A stretch of 64,000 nt of DNA from Epiperipatus broadwayi (GCA_028023455.1 JAQFVV010012394.1:31652885-31716884), one strand, 5' to 3'. Counted from the stretch's first letter, positions 47,702-58,454 are shown. Program-made: numbers and translations. Notes: a model not told the origin generated them from the letters alone.

Positions 47702-47960
47702 AATAATAATTTTTATATGATAAATTATTAAAATATTGATATGTAAATATTATTTATTTATGCATTATCATACATGCACACACATCATGTATAGACCACG
47801 ATGTTTATTCCTATTGCAAATTATAATCCTTTACTAACCAGATTTTATATTATTTTTTAAATAATAATTTACAACTTTTGTTTTGTGTTTTTAATCTCTT
47901 TTTTTAGCTTTCCTATGACCCTCGTAGTTACAATTACTCTTCATTTTGAAAAAAAAAAAC
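47702..47960 (+). repeat. Right part of the LINE-split repeat
   Basis: Matches about 60575-60815 (cacacacatcatgtatagac, cttttgttttgt, cctatgaccctcgtagttac against cctttatatggccctcttagttac). Confidence 0.65.
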
Positions 47961-48121
47961 CTAAAGATATACTAGTTTCTTCCATTTTCTTTTATCTACA
48001 TATATCATCTCATTATTCGTTAATTTCTCTATATTAAAATTTTTAAGTATCTTTGCTAAAGTTTAACATCAATAGTAATATTATATATATATTGATTTGT
48101 ATATTACATATATATATATAT

Positions 48122-48935
48122 TGTGCCAATGCCAAATTGGCACATGTATATAAAATAATTTTGGATAAAAATTATTATCAAAATCTTTCGGAAAAAAGAA
48201 TTTGAAAGTTACAATTAATTACTTTAAAGAGGGGAGAGGGAGTTTTCCTATAAAAAAAAAAAAACAAACTAAGAGTTTCGTAAAAAGTTAAAATTATTAA
48301 GATAAAAAAAAAAAAAGAAAAAAATCTCTTTTCATTCCAGTTTATTGTAATAGATTATATTAGTGCGTGCGAATGTAAACAAAAGTATGCATGTAAGAAT
48401 AATATAAAAAAAAGAAAAAATGAATAAAGAAATGAAATGTATTTCAAAAGAAACACAGTGGTGGACTGCTAATTAAAGATATGAAAACAACACATTTTAA
48501 AATAGCTACTACTAATAAAATATTCAATCGAAAAACACGTTGTCATAATAATTAATCTAAAGGAATTTCGACAACACGTATTGCCGGAGGATATTAAAAC
48601 AAAAACACATCGCAGGTATAAATAGACTTTTTTTCGTTTATCAGACATTCAGTTGGAGTTTGAAATTCAGTCTAGTTTTACTGTGTCAGTTTACAGAAAT
48701 GCAGTGCTGAAAAGCTTTTGGAAATATACGCTTGCCCTCCAGCCTTGTTAGTCCAATAAGACCATCAAAACCTGCCTGAGAAATAATGTCCGGATAACAA
48801 CACAGAAACCCTCCGTCAAAACGTGCAGCTGTCTCCAAGAAGAAACCAACGGATTACCATAAATTCTCTTCCATAAACAAAATCTAACCGGTTAGATACA
48901 ATCCATTTGAAGCAGCAGAAGTAGCCACCGACAAG
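48122..48935 (+). repeat. 5' long terminal repeat
   Basis: Begins with the palindrome TGTGCCAAT...ATTGGCACA and carries a TATA/initiator promoter at 48617-48654. Nearly identical to the 3' copy, which implies recent insertion or gene conversion. Confidence 0.78.
48617..48654 (+). promoter_or_regulatory. Core promoter in the 5' LTR
   Basis: TATAAATA at 48617-48624 is followed by TTCAGTT with its A at 48651, 34 bp after the TATA start, the usual TATA-to-initiator spacing. The same pair occurs in the 3' LTR (TATAAATA at 51132-51139). Confidence 0.55.
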
Positions 48936-49435
48936 GAACGTTTAACACTAGATCACTAAAGTTATTTGGGAGGCTGAATAATAAAGAACCGCCAGACAAA
49001 AATTAAAAATATGTAATCTGACGGATTTGCCGGCTTGACCAATTATTATCGACCATGGACTCGGAAAAATGGACAATGTTTGCTAAAATTTTAAAAATAA
49101 ATGAGTATCAAGTTAGTTCGAATAATTAAGAAAGATTAAAGTCAATAATAGTAAATATATAATAATCTTAGAGTTTTTAAAATGTCAAAACCCTCGATTA
49201 TGTCTTATCGATTATATTGATATCCCAGCTCATAAGTCTAGAACCTAGCGGAGCGTGACTTTCACAAAATAAATGTGTAAAATCAAAATAGACAAACGAA
49301 ATGAAAATGTTTTTTTTTAAATGAAATAAATAAGTGTATAATGAACGTATTAATGGAAATAAAACATTATTAAATAAAGTTAAAAAAAAAAAAAAAAGGA
49401 AAAAAAAGAAAAGGGTATTAAATTAGGATTGAGGT

Positions 49436-49618
49436 GTGTGCGAGTATTTGGGCAAGGAGATAAATTCCAGGCCTGACTTTTGTTGGATTAAGCCTTGTCT
49501 TGCGGTGACTTTGTTCTACAGATGGGTAGTGCGAAAAATAATTAATATTGATGATGATGCGCCAGTGGAAAAGTCCTGGCATATAAGAGTAAATAAATCT
49601 GGAGGAAAGCCCCAGTAA
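49436..49618 (+). CDS. Short unrecognised frame inside the LTR element
   Basis: Sixty codons starting MCEYLGKEINSRPDFCW. I do not recognise a domain. It lies between the LTRs with a second frame of 68 codons at 49649-49855 (MCSRDSPAIRNLRVPF...). Neither resembles gag or pol, and both may be chance. Confidence 0.2.
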   Translation: MCEYLGKEINSRPDFCWIKPCLAVTLFYRWVVRKIINIDDDAPVEKSWHIRVNKSGGKPQ

Positions 49619-49648
49619 CCAAATAAAATAAATGTTTTAGTAAGTCGA

Positions 49649-49855
49649 ATGTGCAGTAGAGATAGTCCTGCCATTCGCAATCTTAGAGTCCCTTTTCATG
49701 ATCCGTTTGTGCACAACAGTTGCCCATGCTGTAGTCATGACTTCCGCAAGAAATTAAAAGTTGGTTTAAATCAGCACAAAGTCGATCTGTGTGTTGAATT
49801 GCCTTATATTTTGCTGCCTACTTCTCTTAATATTACATGCACTCTAGAAAAATAA
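49649..49855 (+). CDS. Short unrecognised Cys-containing frame inside the LTR element
   Basis: Sixty-eight codons containing NSCPCCSHDFRKKLKVGLNQ, which has CPCC...H but no classical zinc-knuckle spacing (CX2CX4HX4C). It lies downstream of the other frame in the same element. Function unknown. Confidence 0.2.
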   Translation: MCSRDSPAIRNLRVPFHDPFVHNSCPCCSHDFRKKLKVGLNQHKVDLCVELPYILLPTSLNITCTLEK

Positions 49856-49928
49856 GAATTTGAAATGGTCAATACTTAGGAAAAGTGATCAACGCACATG
49901 TTAATCAAGAAAAATGTTAGTAAATAAA

Positions 49929-50509
49929 TAAGTATGCATGGGTATATACGCGCACATACACTGTAATATTCGGTAAATACGATACCTTATGATGAGTATC
50001 TTAAATGTATTTATCCAGATATCCTTTTAGGTTATTTTCTTGGTACTGCTGCACCTTATGGTGAGTGCAAAAAGGGGTTTATTTATTATAGATTCCCTGT
50101 AAGCAAGTCCAGTAATAACTCGATATCTAGAGTATTAATAGGTGTAGAATTATGCTGCACATATACTCATGTGTTAAATAAAGATGTTCGTAATGATTTA
50201 CAAATAATATTATAAGATTAGTAATAAAAGTATAAAGTCAGTCTAATGTGTATTACGAGTAGGTAAGTATGCATGGGTATATACGCGCACATACACTGTA
50301 ATATTCGGTAAATACGATACCTTATGATGAGTATCTTAAATGTATTTATCCAGATATCCTTTTAGGTTATTTTCTTGGTACTGCTGCACCTTATGGTGAG
50401 TGCAAAAAGGGATGTATTTATTATAGTTTCCCTGTAAGCAAGTCCAGTAATAACTCGATATCTAGAATATTAGTAGGTGTAGAATTATGCTGCACATATA
50501 CACATGTGT
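49929..50509 (+). repeat. Two 246-bp direct repeats inside the LTR element
   Basis: Units 49929-50174 and 50264-50509 (start taagtatgcatgggtatata, end ctgcacatatac(t/a)catgtgt) are nearly identical, offset by 335 bp. They do not encode anything recognised. Confidence 0.75.
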
Positions 50510-50631
50510 AGGAATTATCTAGAATAAAAAAAAAAAAAAAATTAATAAATCTTTATAGTCAACAATTAAAATTGCAAGAGATAAAATGGTCAAAAATGAC
50601 GCATTTTACTCTAAAACGAAGGGGGGTGTAA

Positions 50632-51451
50632 TGTGCCAATGCCAAATTGGCACATGTATATAAAATAATTTTGGATAAAAATTATTATCAAAATCTTTCG
50701 GAAAAAAGAATTTGAAAGTTACAATTAATTACTTTAAAGAGGGGAGAGGGAGTTTTCCTATAAAAAAAAAAAAAAAAAACAAACTAAGAGTTTCGTAAAA
50801 AGTTAAAATTATTAAGATATAAAAAAAAAAAAGAAAAAATCTCTTTTCATTCCAGTTTATTGTAATAGATTATATTAGTGCGTGCGAATGTAAACAAAAG
50901 TATGCATGTAAGAATAATATAAAAAAAAAGAAAAATGAATAAAGAAATGAAATGTATTTCAAAAGAAACACAGTGGTGGACTGCTAATTAAAGATATGAA
51001 AACAACACATTTTAAAATAGCTACTACTAATAAAATATTCAATCGAAAAACACGTTGTCATAATAATTAATCTAAAGGAATTTCGACAACACGTATTGCC
51101 GGAGGATATTAAAACAAAAACACGTCGCAGGTATAAATAGACTTTTTTTCGTTTATCAGACATTCAGTTGGAGTTTGAAATTCAGTCTAGTTTTACTGTG
51201 TCAGTTTACAGAAATGCAGTGCTGACGAGCGCTCTGGAAATATACGCTTGCGCTCCAGCCTTGTTAGTCCAATAAGACCATCAAAACCTGCCTGAGAAAT
51301 AATGTCTGGATAACAACACAGAAACCCTCCGTCAAAACGTGCAGCTGTCTCCAAGAAGAAACCAACGGATTACCATAAATTCTCTTCCATAAACAAAATC
51401 TAACCGGTTAGATACAATCCATTTGAAGCAGCAGAAGTAGCCACCGACAAG
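50632..51451 (+). repeat. 3' long terminal repeat
   Basis: Second LTR. It differs from the first by a few substitutions, such as CACGTCGCAGG for CACATCGCAGG and GACGAGCGCTC for GAAAAGCTTT. Confidence 0.78.
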
Positions 51452-51870
51452 AAAAAAAATCCTAGGTATCTGTTTTATTATTATTATTTACCAGTAGTAG
51501 TCACCACTGTAATCCGTAAATATTGAAGATTAACATTATATGAACTCTATCATACATAAAAGGAACTATTGATGTGTGTGCGAGAGTCTCAAATGTCATT
51601 AATGCTTTATTATTATTTTTGCGAATGAGAGTTAATTTAAATGTCTAAGATTATGTTGCTTTGTTCATGAAATATCCTATCATATGTAAATTTAAAATGT
51701 GCGTGTGTGAAATTTGGATTTATAAAATGTTTAGAATGCGTTGATGTTGGTTAGTAAATTATATTTAAACTTAATTGATGTTGATTGAAATAAATTATTT
51801 TTAAATTTAAACTTGATCTGTCGGTCAATTCTTTTTATCAATATCTTATTAGCAATAAATATCATTGATT
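51452..51870. other. AT-rich flank, no gene seen
   Basis: No element or RNA gene recognised between the LTR element and the tRNA-like unit. Confidence 0.4.
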
Positions 51871-51879
51871 AAAATTAGA

Positions 51880-52195
51880 CTGGGCTGGTTAAGGGAATTG
51901 TTTCGAGCGCTGGATTATGAGCCTACTACCCGAATATGTTAGTCTTCAGACTAGCTGGCGCCCCGGGGTTTACCCCGAAACAAATAAAGTATTTGGATGG
52001 TAGGGGTTTGAATCTAGCAGCCGAGATGGGCCATTGTTGATAGTTAAAGCTATTAATAAGATCTCCCATTTTGCTCGAACGTGCCGGTTCGTTCACCTAA
52101 CCTTTATAATATTATAAATGTATTGTGAAGGAGTTTGAAACCGGCCAAAACTTATATATACGTATAAGTAGGTGGTTTCAGCGGTTCGACCCGGT
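51880..52195 (+). mobile_element. tRNA-like SINE candidate with interrupted tRNA part
   Basis: An A-box-like GGCTGGTTAAGGG (51886) and a B-box-like GGGGTTTGAATCTAG (about 52005) are about 118 bp apart, too far for a plain tRNA. Between them lies a GC-rich hairpin CCGGGGTTTACCCCGAAAC. Downstream is a body with GTGCCGGTTCGTTCACC and CAGCGGTTCGACCCGGTAC, the latter resembling another B box. Base composition is clearly different from the surroundings. Class unresolved. Confidence 0.4.
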
Positions 52196-52338
52196 ACAAT
52201 ATATATATACAGAAAAGCTATAACATTTTAATTTTTATACTTTAAATAAAAATAATTGTAATATAATATAGCTTCTAGATAACATTTACACCTCTCATTC
52301 CAAATTTATATATGAGGATTTTTGTAATGTTATACTAA

Positions 52339-52545
52339 TTACTCCATTTGTCCTCCTTGTTGTGCATCTTTTCTAAAATATGAGTTTCTTTCTGTTTTTG
52401 TTTGGATATTTCCATTATTTATATTATTTCTAGAATTCACAATATTTGATTTATTTCTAAAATTATCCTGATTCCTAGATGAAGATAAACAATAATTTGG
52501 AACAATAATAACTGATGGGAATAATTTATTACTTTTCTGTTTTTC
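52339..52545 (-). pseudogene. Asn-rich tail, possible gag C terminus
   Basis: The minus-strand frame continues out of the RTE 3' end into an Asn/Arg/Lys-rich stretch (RNQDNFRNKSNIVNSRNNIN) ending QQGGQME and stop at 52339. Such tails are common in retrotransposon gag proteins, but composition alone is weak evidence. Confidence 0.25.
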
Positions 52546-53070
52546 AGCATTGTCATCATCATCAATCATTATCAATCCACTGCAGGGTGAAGGTTTCTCC
52601 AAGTTCAATCCATCTTCTCTGATCTTTAGCTTTTCTTCTCCACATCACCCCTGCACACTTTCTTATTTCATCCAGAAATCTCACATGTGGTCTCTTTCTG
52701 CATCTTTTACAATCTCCTGGAATCCAGTTTAAGGCTTCAATTGTCCATATATTATCATCTCTTCTAGCAATATGTCCATTGAACTCCAATCTTTTAATTT
52801 TTTTAATGAGGTCAGTAACACCTGTTTGTTCTCTTACCCATACATTGCATTTTCAATCTCTTTTTACTCCCAGCATGCATCTATTCATACTTTTTTGAGT
52901 GGTCTGAAGTCTCTGTATTGCTTTTCTATTAAGTGTCCAAGTCTCAGATCCATAAGTCAGAAGTGGCAAAACCCATTTGTTAAAAATCGTCCTTTTCAAA
53001 CATATAGGCATATTTCCTTTTAGTATCAAGTTATTTCTACCAAAATCACTCCAAAATCTAAACAAATGAC
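52545..53070 (-). pseudogene. RTE-like LINE 3' end fragment (minus)
   Basis: Frames 53065-52853 and 52789-52562 give LLTYGSETWTLNRKAIQRLQ, MNRCMLGVKRD, WTIEALNWIPGDCKR, VRFLDEIRKCAGVMWRRKAK and TLQWIDND. This is the cleanest copy of the RTE C terminus in the window, with one frameshift. It ends in CATCATCATCAATCATTATC as read on the plus strand. Confidence 0.8.
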
Positions 53071-53089
53071 CAAATTTATAATTGTAATT

Positions 53090-53485
53090 TTTTTTAAAAA
53101 AAGAAATTGGGAGAAATCCATTAGAGCACCTGGATCATTTAATGAAAATCGAAAAAGTTGTTATCATTAGTAATAGCTTATATGGAGAAGCCAAAAACTG
53201 GTAGGATTTATTATTTATCAAGCCTAAAACATTTAATGAATATAAAGCATTTTTACTGGGATTATTTTGAGTAAAATGACATTAGATATTAAGTGTCATA
53301 GAAAATATATATGTAGGATCAAAGATAAAAAGTGTCTCAACTTTGTCAGCAGACCAACTTATTAGGACTAGCTATTATAATTTGCTTAAGGATATACAGA
53401 AAATATTAATAGCTGCTAAATAGTCCCATATTAAAGAAATAGCAGATATTTTAAATATTATTGACATGGGATATTTATATCATAG
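53090..53485 (+). pseudogene. Gag-like fragment
   Basis: Plus-strand translation gives NPLEHLDHLMKIEKVVIISN, LYGEAKNW, stop, then FNEYKAFLLGLF. The A.NWW....(F).(FL) form is typical of the conserved core of retrotransposon gag proteins. Several stops. Joined directly to an RTE 3' end at about 53490. Confidence 0.4.
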
Positions 53486-53489
53486 TGAA

Positions 53490-53612
53490 AAAAATTGTAA
53501 AAGACCAAGAAAGATACCACATGTGAGATGGTTGGATGAAATAAGAAAGTGTATAAGCATGATGTGGAGAATAAAAGCTAAAGATCAGAGAAGATGGATT
53601 GAACTTGGAGGA
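53490..53612 (+). pseudogene. RTE-like LINE 3' fragment (plus), truncated
   Basis: KRPRKIPHVRWLDEIRK, MMWRIKAKDQRRWIELGG, then an abrupt switch to the Penelope-type tail GAACTTCATAGATAAGTATA at about 53611. Confidence 0.65.
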
Positions 53613-53870
53613 ACTTCATAGATAAGTATATGAAATTTCTACTGATTGTTGACTTTGGCAGGATGGGTCAGTTCATTAGAGGGTTACCTTAAAATTTAAT
53701 ACTCAAGAATTTAAGGTTCAATCCCATGCTAGTACTGTCACTGTTCAGGCCATAAGCATCTGAAGAGGGAGATAATATCTCTTGATATGTGCATATACTA
53801 ACCTGTTTGATGTGCTATTACTAATAGTTGAATGTATTTGGAATATTTAAATAAAACTATTTTTTTCTAA
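53611..53870 (+). mobile_element. Penelope-like 3' tail with tRNA-like module, copy 1
   Basis: The segment GAACTTCATAGATAAGTATA and GAAATTTCTACTGA is followed by A box TGGGTCAGTTCA (53664-53675) and B box GGTTCAATCCC (53715-53725), then a body ending tgaatgtatttggaatattt and aataaaac. The same order occurs behind Penelope-like coding sequence at 54.47 kb (minus) and 56.2 kb (plus). Confidence 0.6.
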
Positions 53871-53958
53871 AGACATTCAATACTCATAAAACAATCATCA
53901 CGAACCTGCAGGGAAACACTAAACTGTAAAATCTTTGGCAAAAGAATCAGAACATTAA

Positions 53959-54219
53959 TTGATTATAAAAAAAATGTTTAAGCTTTTGTTGCAGAAGATA
54001 GATTTCAACTTTGAAAAAAATTGTGTAAAAATAAATTACAAATTGGAAAAAAATAATGTAAAATTGAAAAAAGATATGAAAGAAAATAGTTTAAAAATGA
54101 AAGAAGAAATAAATTCCAAGTTGGAAGAAAATACTATGAATAGTAAAGAAGAATCTTATCATAATCCCTATACCTATGTATGGAACAGAGTTAGGCACTG
54201 TAAGAGGAAAGAATTTTGA
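53959..54219 (+). pseudogene. Lys/Glu-rich coiled-coil frame, possible ORF1/gag N terminus
   Basis: Eighty-six codons with heptad-like repeats (KLEKNNVKLKKDMKE, LKMKEEINSKLEEN). It continues after a frameshift as ELGTVRGKNFEEIILKGVIN to about 54290. It resembles the charged coil at 43.2-43.4 kb and may be the N-terminal part of the same gag-like protein. No diagnostic domain. Confidence 0.3.
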
Positions 54220-54279
54220 AGAAATAATACTAAAGGGAGTCATAAATTCTATACTACTAAATGCATTAACTAAAAAAAT

Positions 54280-54460
54280 GTATCAAGAGATATTATCTCC
54301 CTCTTCAGATGTTTCTGGCCTGAACAGTGACAGTACTAGCATGGGATTGAACCTTAAATTCTTGAGTATTAAATTTTAAGGTAACACTCTAATGAACTGA
54401 CCAATCCTGCCAAAGTCAACCATCAGTAGAAATTTCATATACTTATCTATGAGGTTCCTT
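54280..54460 (-). mobile_element. Penelope-like 3' tail with tRNA-like module, copy 2
   Basis: On the minus strand, the end of the Penelope-like ORF at 54467 is followed by GGAACCTCATAGATAAGTAT, A-box-like TTGGTCAGTTCATTAG and B box GGTTCAATCCC (54353-54343). The body then breaks off after CTGAAGAGGGAGATAATATC. Confidence 0.6.
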
Positions 54461-54466
54461 CCAATT

Positions 54467-55680
54467 TCACCACTTTTTTCTAAGAGCAAAGTTGATTAGT
54501 TGATTCCATACATTATGTATAGTCACACTAGGTTGGTTTATAAGATTGTTTGCCATTTCCATGTTAGCAGCTTCTTTAAATTTTCTTTGTACCTTTTCTT
54601 CTCTATCCAATATTTTTATATTTTGCCAATTGAACTTCATTGGCACATACATTATCTGCTACTTTAGACAATTGTTTTCTCTCTTCTAATCAGTTTGTGT
54701 TTTTGCAAGTGCTTTTCAATGGGATGACTGGTCTCACCAATAAATGTTCTTCCACATTCACATGGTATTTCATAGATTCCGTTTTTTTTTCTTTTCAGCA
54801 TTAAGTTTAGTTTTTGTGGATGTTAGAATTTCTCATAGTGTGGTATGGCTCTAGAAATCTGCTCTGATATTATATTGATTGTAAATATTCCTTAATTTGT
54901 CTGCTATTTTTGGAAAGTATGGGTACACTAGAGTATGGATAATTGTTTTTTTTCTTTTGATGGTTCTTTTTGTTGTTTATTTAAGGTTTTCTTAATAACA
55001 GCTTATGGATAGCTATTTTTATAAGAGTTTGTTCTATATAGATTTTTATCTTTTTCCAAATCACCGGTTACTGAACAAACTTCTTTTGCTATGTTCTATA
55101 GTGATAGTATAACTCCATGTTTTGTGTTTTTGGTGTGGAAGTATAGGCTAGGTATTTTCCTCTATGTGTGGTTTTTGTTCAACTGTAGTTTTGATTTTGT
55201 CATGAAGGAGTCTTGTCACAAGAACATCTAAGAATGCCAATTTTTGTTCTTGTTCTGATTCTATTGTGAATTTAATTGAAGGGGATATGTTGTTGATATG
55301 TTTCCAAAATGTTTGTAACAGTGCTACATCATGTGGCCATACAACAAATGTATCATCTACATAACAAAGCCAAACTTTAGGTGGATATGGGGTAGTTTTT
55401 ATGGATGTGATTTCAAGTTCTTCCATGTAAAAATTGCTAATAGGAGTGACAATGGTGAGTCCATAACCATTACTCAATTTTGTTGAAAGAATTCTGTGTT
55501 ATATTGAAAGTAGGTTGTTTTTATGCAGACAGTTAATAGTTTCATTATACTATCAATAGGAAGAGCTGTTCTGGTTTGGTAAACTATTATCATCATTTAA
55601 TCTTTTCCTTACAATAGACAATGTTTCTTCACATGCTACATTCATGAAAAAACTTTCCACATCAAAGCTTATCTATAAGT
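54467..55680 (-). pseudogene. Penelope-like element: reverse transcriptase and GIY-YIG endonuclease
   Basis: In minus-strand order: DVESFF...EETLSIVRKRL (about 55650-55590, across shifts); frame 55477-55148 with SNFYMEELEI, palm motif YVDDTFVVW and KLAFLDVLV; a linker; then GIYEIPCECGRTFIGET (about 54790-54740) with HPIEKHLQKHKL, the GIY-YIG nuclease. The end is frame 54652-54467 (MYVPMKFNWQNIKILD...). RT followed by a C-terminal GIY-YIG domain is diagnostic of Penelope-like elements. Several stops and shifts make it a dead copy. Confidence 0.85.
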
Positions 55681-55729
55681 CTATAAGTCAATTCTTTCAA
55701 TGTTCATGTTTTTAATTAATTCTACAAAG

Positions 55730-56215
55730 TATTTAGAATCCTTGACAAAGGACTGGGTTTTATATGGCAAATGATGTAGAATTGTGAGAAGAAATCATGA
55801 CAAATTTTGGTAAGGTGAATTTCTAGAATTATCAATAGATCTTAATGGAATATGATCCTAATGGATTTTACATAGGCCATACAAATGAGGAATTTTTCTG
55901 AAATACCATGTGATTGTGAAAAAACATATTGGTGAGACAAATCATCCCATTAAAAAGCACTTGCAAGAACACAAACTGATGATTAGAAGAGAGAAAACAA
56001 TTGTCTAAAGTAGCAGATAATGTATGTGCCAATGAAGTTCAATTGGAAAAATATAAAAATATTGGATAAAGAAGAAAAGATACAAAGAAGTAAATTTAAA
56101 GAAGCTACTCACATGACAATCACAAACAATCTCATAAGCCAACCTAGTGTAGCAATACATAATGTATGGAAATCATTAATCAACTTTGCTCTTAGGAAAA
56201 AGTGACAAAATCAAG
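55730..56215 (+). pseudogene. Penelope-like element: GIY-YIG C-terminal fragment (plus)
   Basis: HIGETNHPIKKHLQEHKL (about 55926-55980) and the frame 56020-56205 (MYVPMKFNWKNIKILD) are the plus-strand equivalent of the end of the 54.5-kb copy, with which this copy lies head to head. The region 55.7-55.9 kb is RT-to-nuclease linker. RT is absent. Confidence 0.75.
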
Positions 56216-56512
56216 AGGAACCTCATAGATAAGTAGATGAAATTTCTACTGACTGTTACCTTTGGCATGATGGCTCAGTTGGTTAGAATATTACATTAAA
56301 ATTCAATACCCAAGAATCTAAGGGTCCAGATTTAAATCCCATGCTAGTACTGTCACTGATCAGGCCAGAAATACCTGAAGAAGAGAAAAGAATAATACAT
56401 CTCAAATCGTTGTGCATATACTAACCTGTTTGGTGTGCTATTACTAACAATTGAATGTATTTGGAATATTTAAATAAAGTTAAATTTTTCTAAGGACATT
56501 CAATACTCTTAT
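56215..56512 (+). mobile_element. Penelope-like 3' tail with tRNA-like module, copy 3
   Basis: AGGAACCTCATAGATAAGTA follows the ORF, then A box TGGCTCAGTTGG (56271-56282) and a degenerate B box in CCAGATTTAAATCCC (56326-56340). The body is ctagtactgtcactgatcag to aataaagtt. It is the longest tail of the three. Confidence 0.65.
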
Positions 56513-56519
56513 TAGATGA

Positions 56520-58250
56520 TCGAAATAGTCCAATATAAAAATACAATGTTACAGATTATTTTTTCATTCTGAAGAAAATTGTTTTATGATGAATAACTTA
56601 ACACAAGAAAAGTCAAAATTCATCTTCTCATCAACTACAAATTCCATCAAGAACACGATGAATACATGATGAATATATTTAAAAATATATATATCTCAAA
56701 ATTTCTTTATATTTTTTTATTATTAACTGTTATTTTTTAATTTTAGTTTAATGTAACTTCTGAAATAAAAATTTTATTACATGATATAGTCTCTTGTCTT
56801 TTTCTTATTTGGGGAAGAGGATTGTTTCATCATGTTACCACATTTTTCTTTCAAATGTATATCATTGCGATCTTTCATGAAATTTTATTTCTTCATTAGA
56901 TCCCATAAATCTTATATCATATTTACTACTAATGATCCCATTAATAAAAATATTGAAGTTTGGCAATCCATTTATTTAAAATATAACAATAAATGCATCA
57001 TCAGTATCTTACTCTTTCAATGATATAACAAAAATAACTAACTTATCAACTGAATTGATCAATACAATTTGTTAAATAGCAAAAACGTGTATTCTACATT
57101 TGGTAAATAGATACAAACATAGACCTTCAGGAACTGCATCTCTGGTATAATCCATTTAATAATAACACTAACTATTCTACCCTTAGTACATAAACAAATA
57201 TAAATGTGAAAAACCATGAATGACATCTCGGGTATCTACACATTATTGCCAAGCTCAGGAATTTATTATCTGGCTGTCTATCAATATTTGCAAACATCTT
57301 AATATACCTATAAAATCACAAGTTACCTACCAAAGCCTAACATATCATTTATTTTAACAATTTTTACCTTTAATAATCACATCCATTTACATATATATTT
57401 ATTCCACATATAATAAAGAATCTTTGCGGAATCATAGTTCTACTCCCAATTTACCAACATTTATTACCATCATCAATAGACGAAACAATAATTTAGTATT
57501 TCTAAATTGCCTATTAAGTTATCAAATTTATTTAATCCCTTTCACATTGCATTTTGACTGCTAATATTGTCATTTTTTAAACAACAAAATATCAATTCTA
57601 TTAATATACATTTCAAATACACACTTTTTCTTTTACAACATCATTGATAAAAAAAATCAATTCTTTCGAAAGTTAAGAAGTCATAAATTATAAATATATG
57701 TTCTATGATACACTTCTCTCAGACTATAAATTTATTGAAAGGCCTAACTTTGAAAAATCAAAATTATAACATTACTTTTTTCAAAATAGTTTATTTATTG
57801 AGGCTCTATAGTTGAACAAAAATTGTAAAGATATGAAAGTATGGTACCCTTCTGTTTTCGAGTATAAGTTTATTGAAGTCTCATGGGAAGCCAAAAATTA
57901 TAACTATATAAATAATTGTAGCATTGTAACTGTGTACTTTAACCTGCAAATCTTTATAACTCATTAATGGTGAGAACCATGCAAGCTAGATAATTTATTC
58001 ATAAATAATATCAATGCCACTTATCTAGCTCGTAACGATGTTGGCCTGTAATAAATGCACATGTAACATCAGTTGAATGTTTAATTTTATATTAAGATCT
58101 TGAAATAAGAATAACATAATAAACTAATGTAGCAAATCCAATATAACATCCCATTTCTGACAGATTTTGCATTAACAACAAAGTAAAGTTAAAAATAAAA
58201 TTTTGAGGTCAAGAACACTAAGGCATTTGATAACAAGATTCTATGATACA
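56520..58250. other. AT-rich stretch, no gene seen
   Basis: No frames with recognisable domains and no element ends. Confidence 0.45.
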
Positions 58251-58410
58251 TAATAACTGAAACACACAGGCTTTATATACCTGTGTCTATATATGTAATA
58301 TATAGCATATATGAGCACAGACTTTCACATAACCCACCACTCTCCACACTATCTCATCTCATAACACTGATACACTTGAGCACACTTATATGTCAAAAAG
58401 ATAAATAATC

Positions 58411-58454
58411 ACCAACATACATATTTCATGCTAAACCAGGAATCATCAGTTGGT
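58411..58454 (-). ncRNA. Hammerhead-like motif (family 2, copy 2)
   Basis: ACCAA, CTGATGA, stem II TCCT / AGCA with one mismatch, GAAAT, AT, GTA (an acceptable NUH triplet), then TGTTGGT closing stem I. Confidence 0.4.

Larger units (their letters stand above)
48122..51451. mobile_element. Non-autonomous LTR retrotransposon
   Basis: Direct repeats of 814 and 820 bp (48122-48935 and 50632-51451) flank a 1.7-kb interior. They differ only at scattered bases and in A-run length. Both open TGTGCCAATG and end GCCACCGACA(AG). A purine-rich ACGAAGGGGGGTGTAA directly precedes the 3' copy, as a polypurine tract should. No tRNA-type primer site is obvious after the 5' LTR. The interior has no gag, protease or RT, only two short frames and a 246-bp direct repeat, so it must rely on a partner. 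No clear target duplication; the left flank is a TA tract. Confidence 0.78.

Noticed and set aside
49929-50509. CRISPR-like or satellite array in the LTR element
   Set aside because: Only two 246-bp units with one 89-bp spacer, inside a eukaryotic LTR element.
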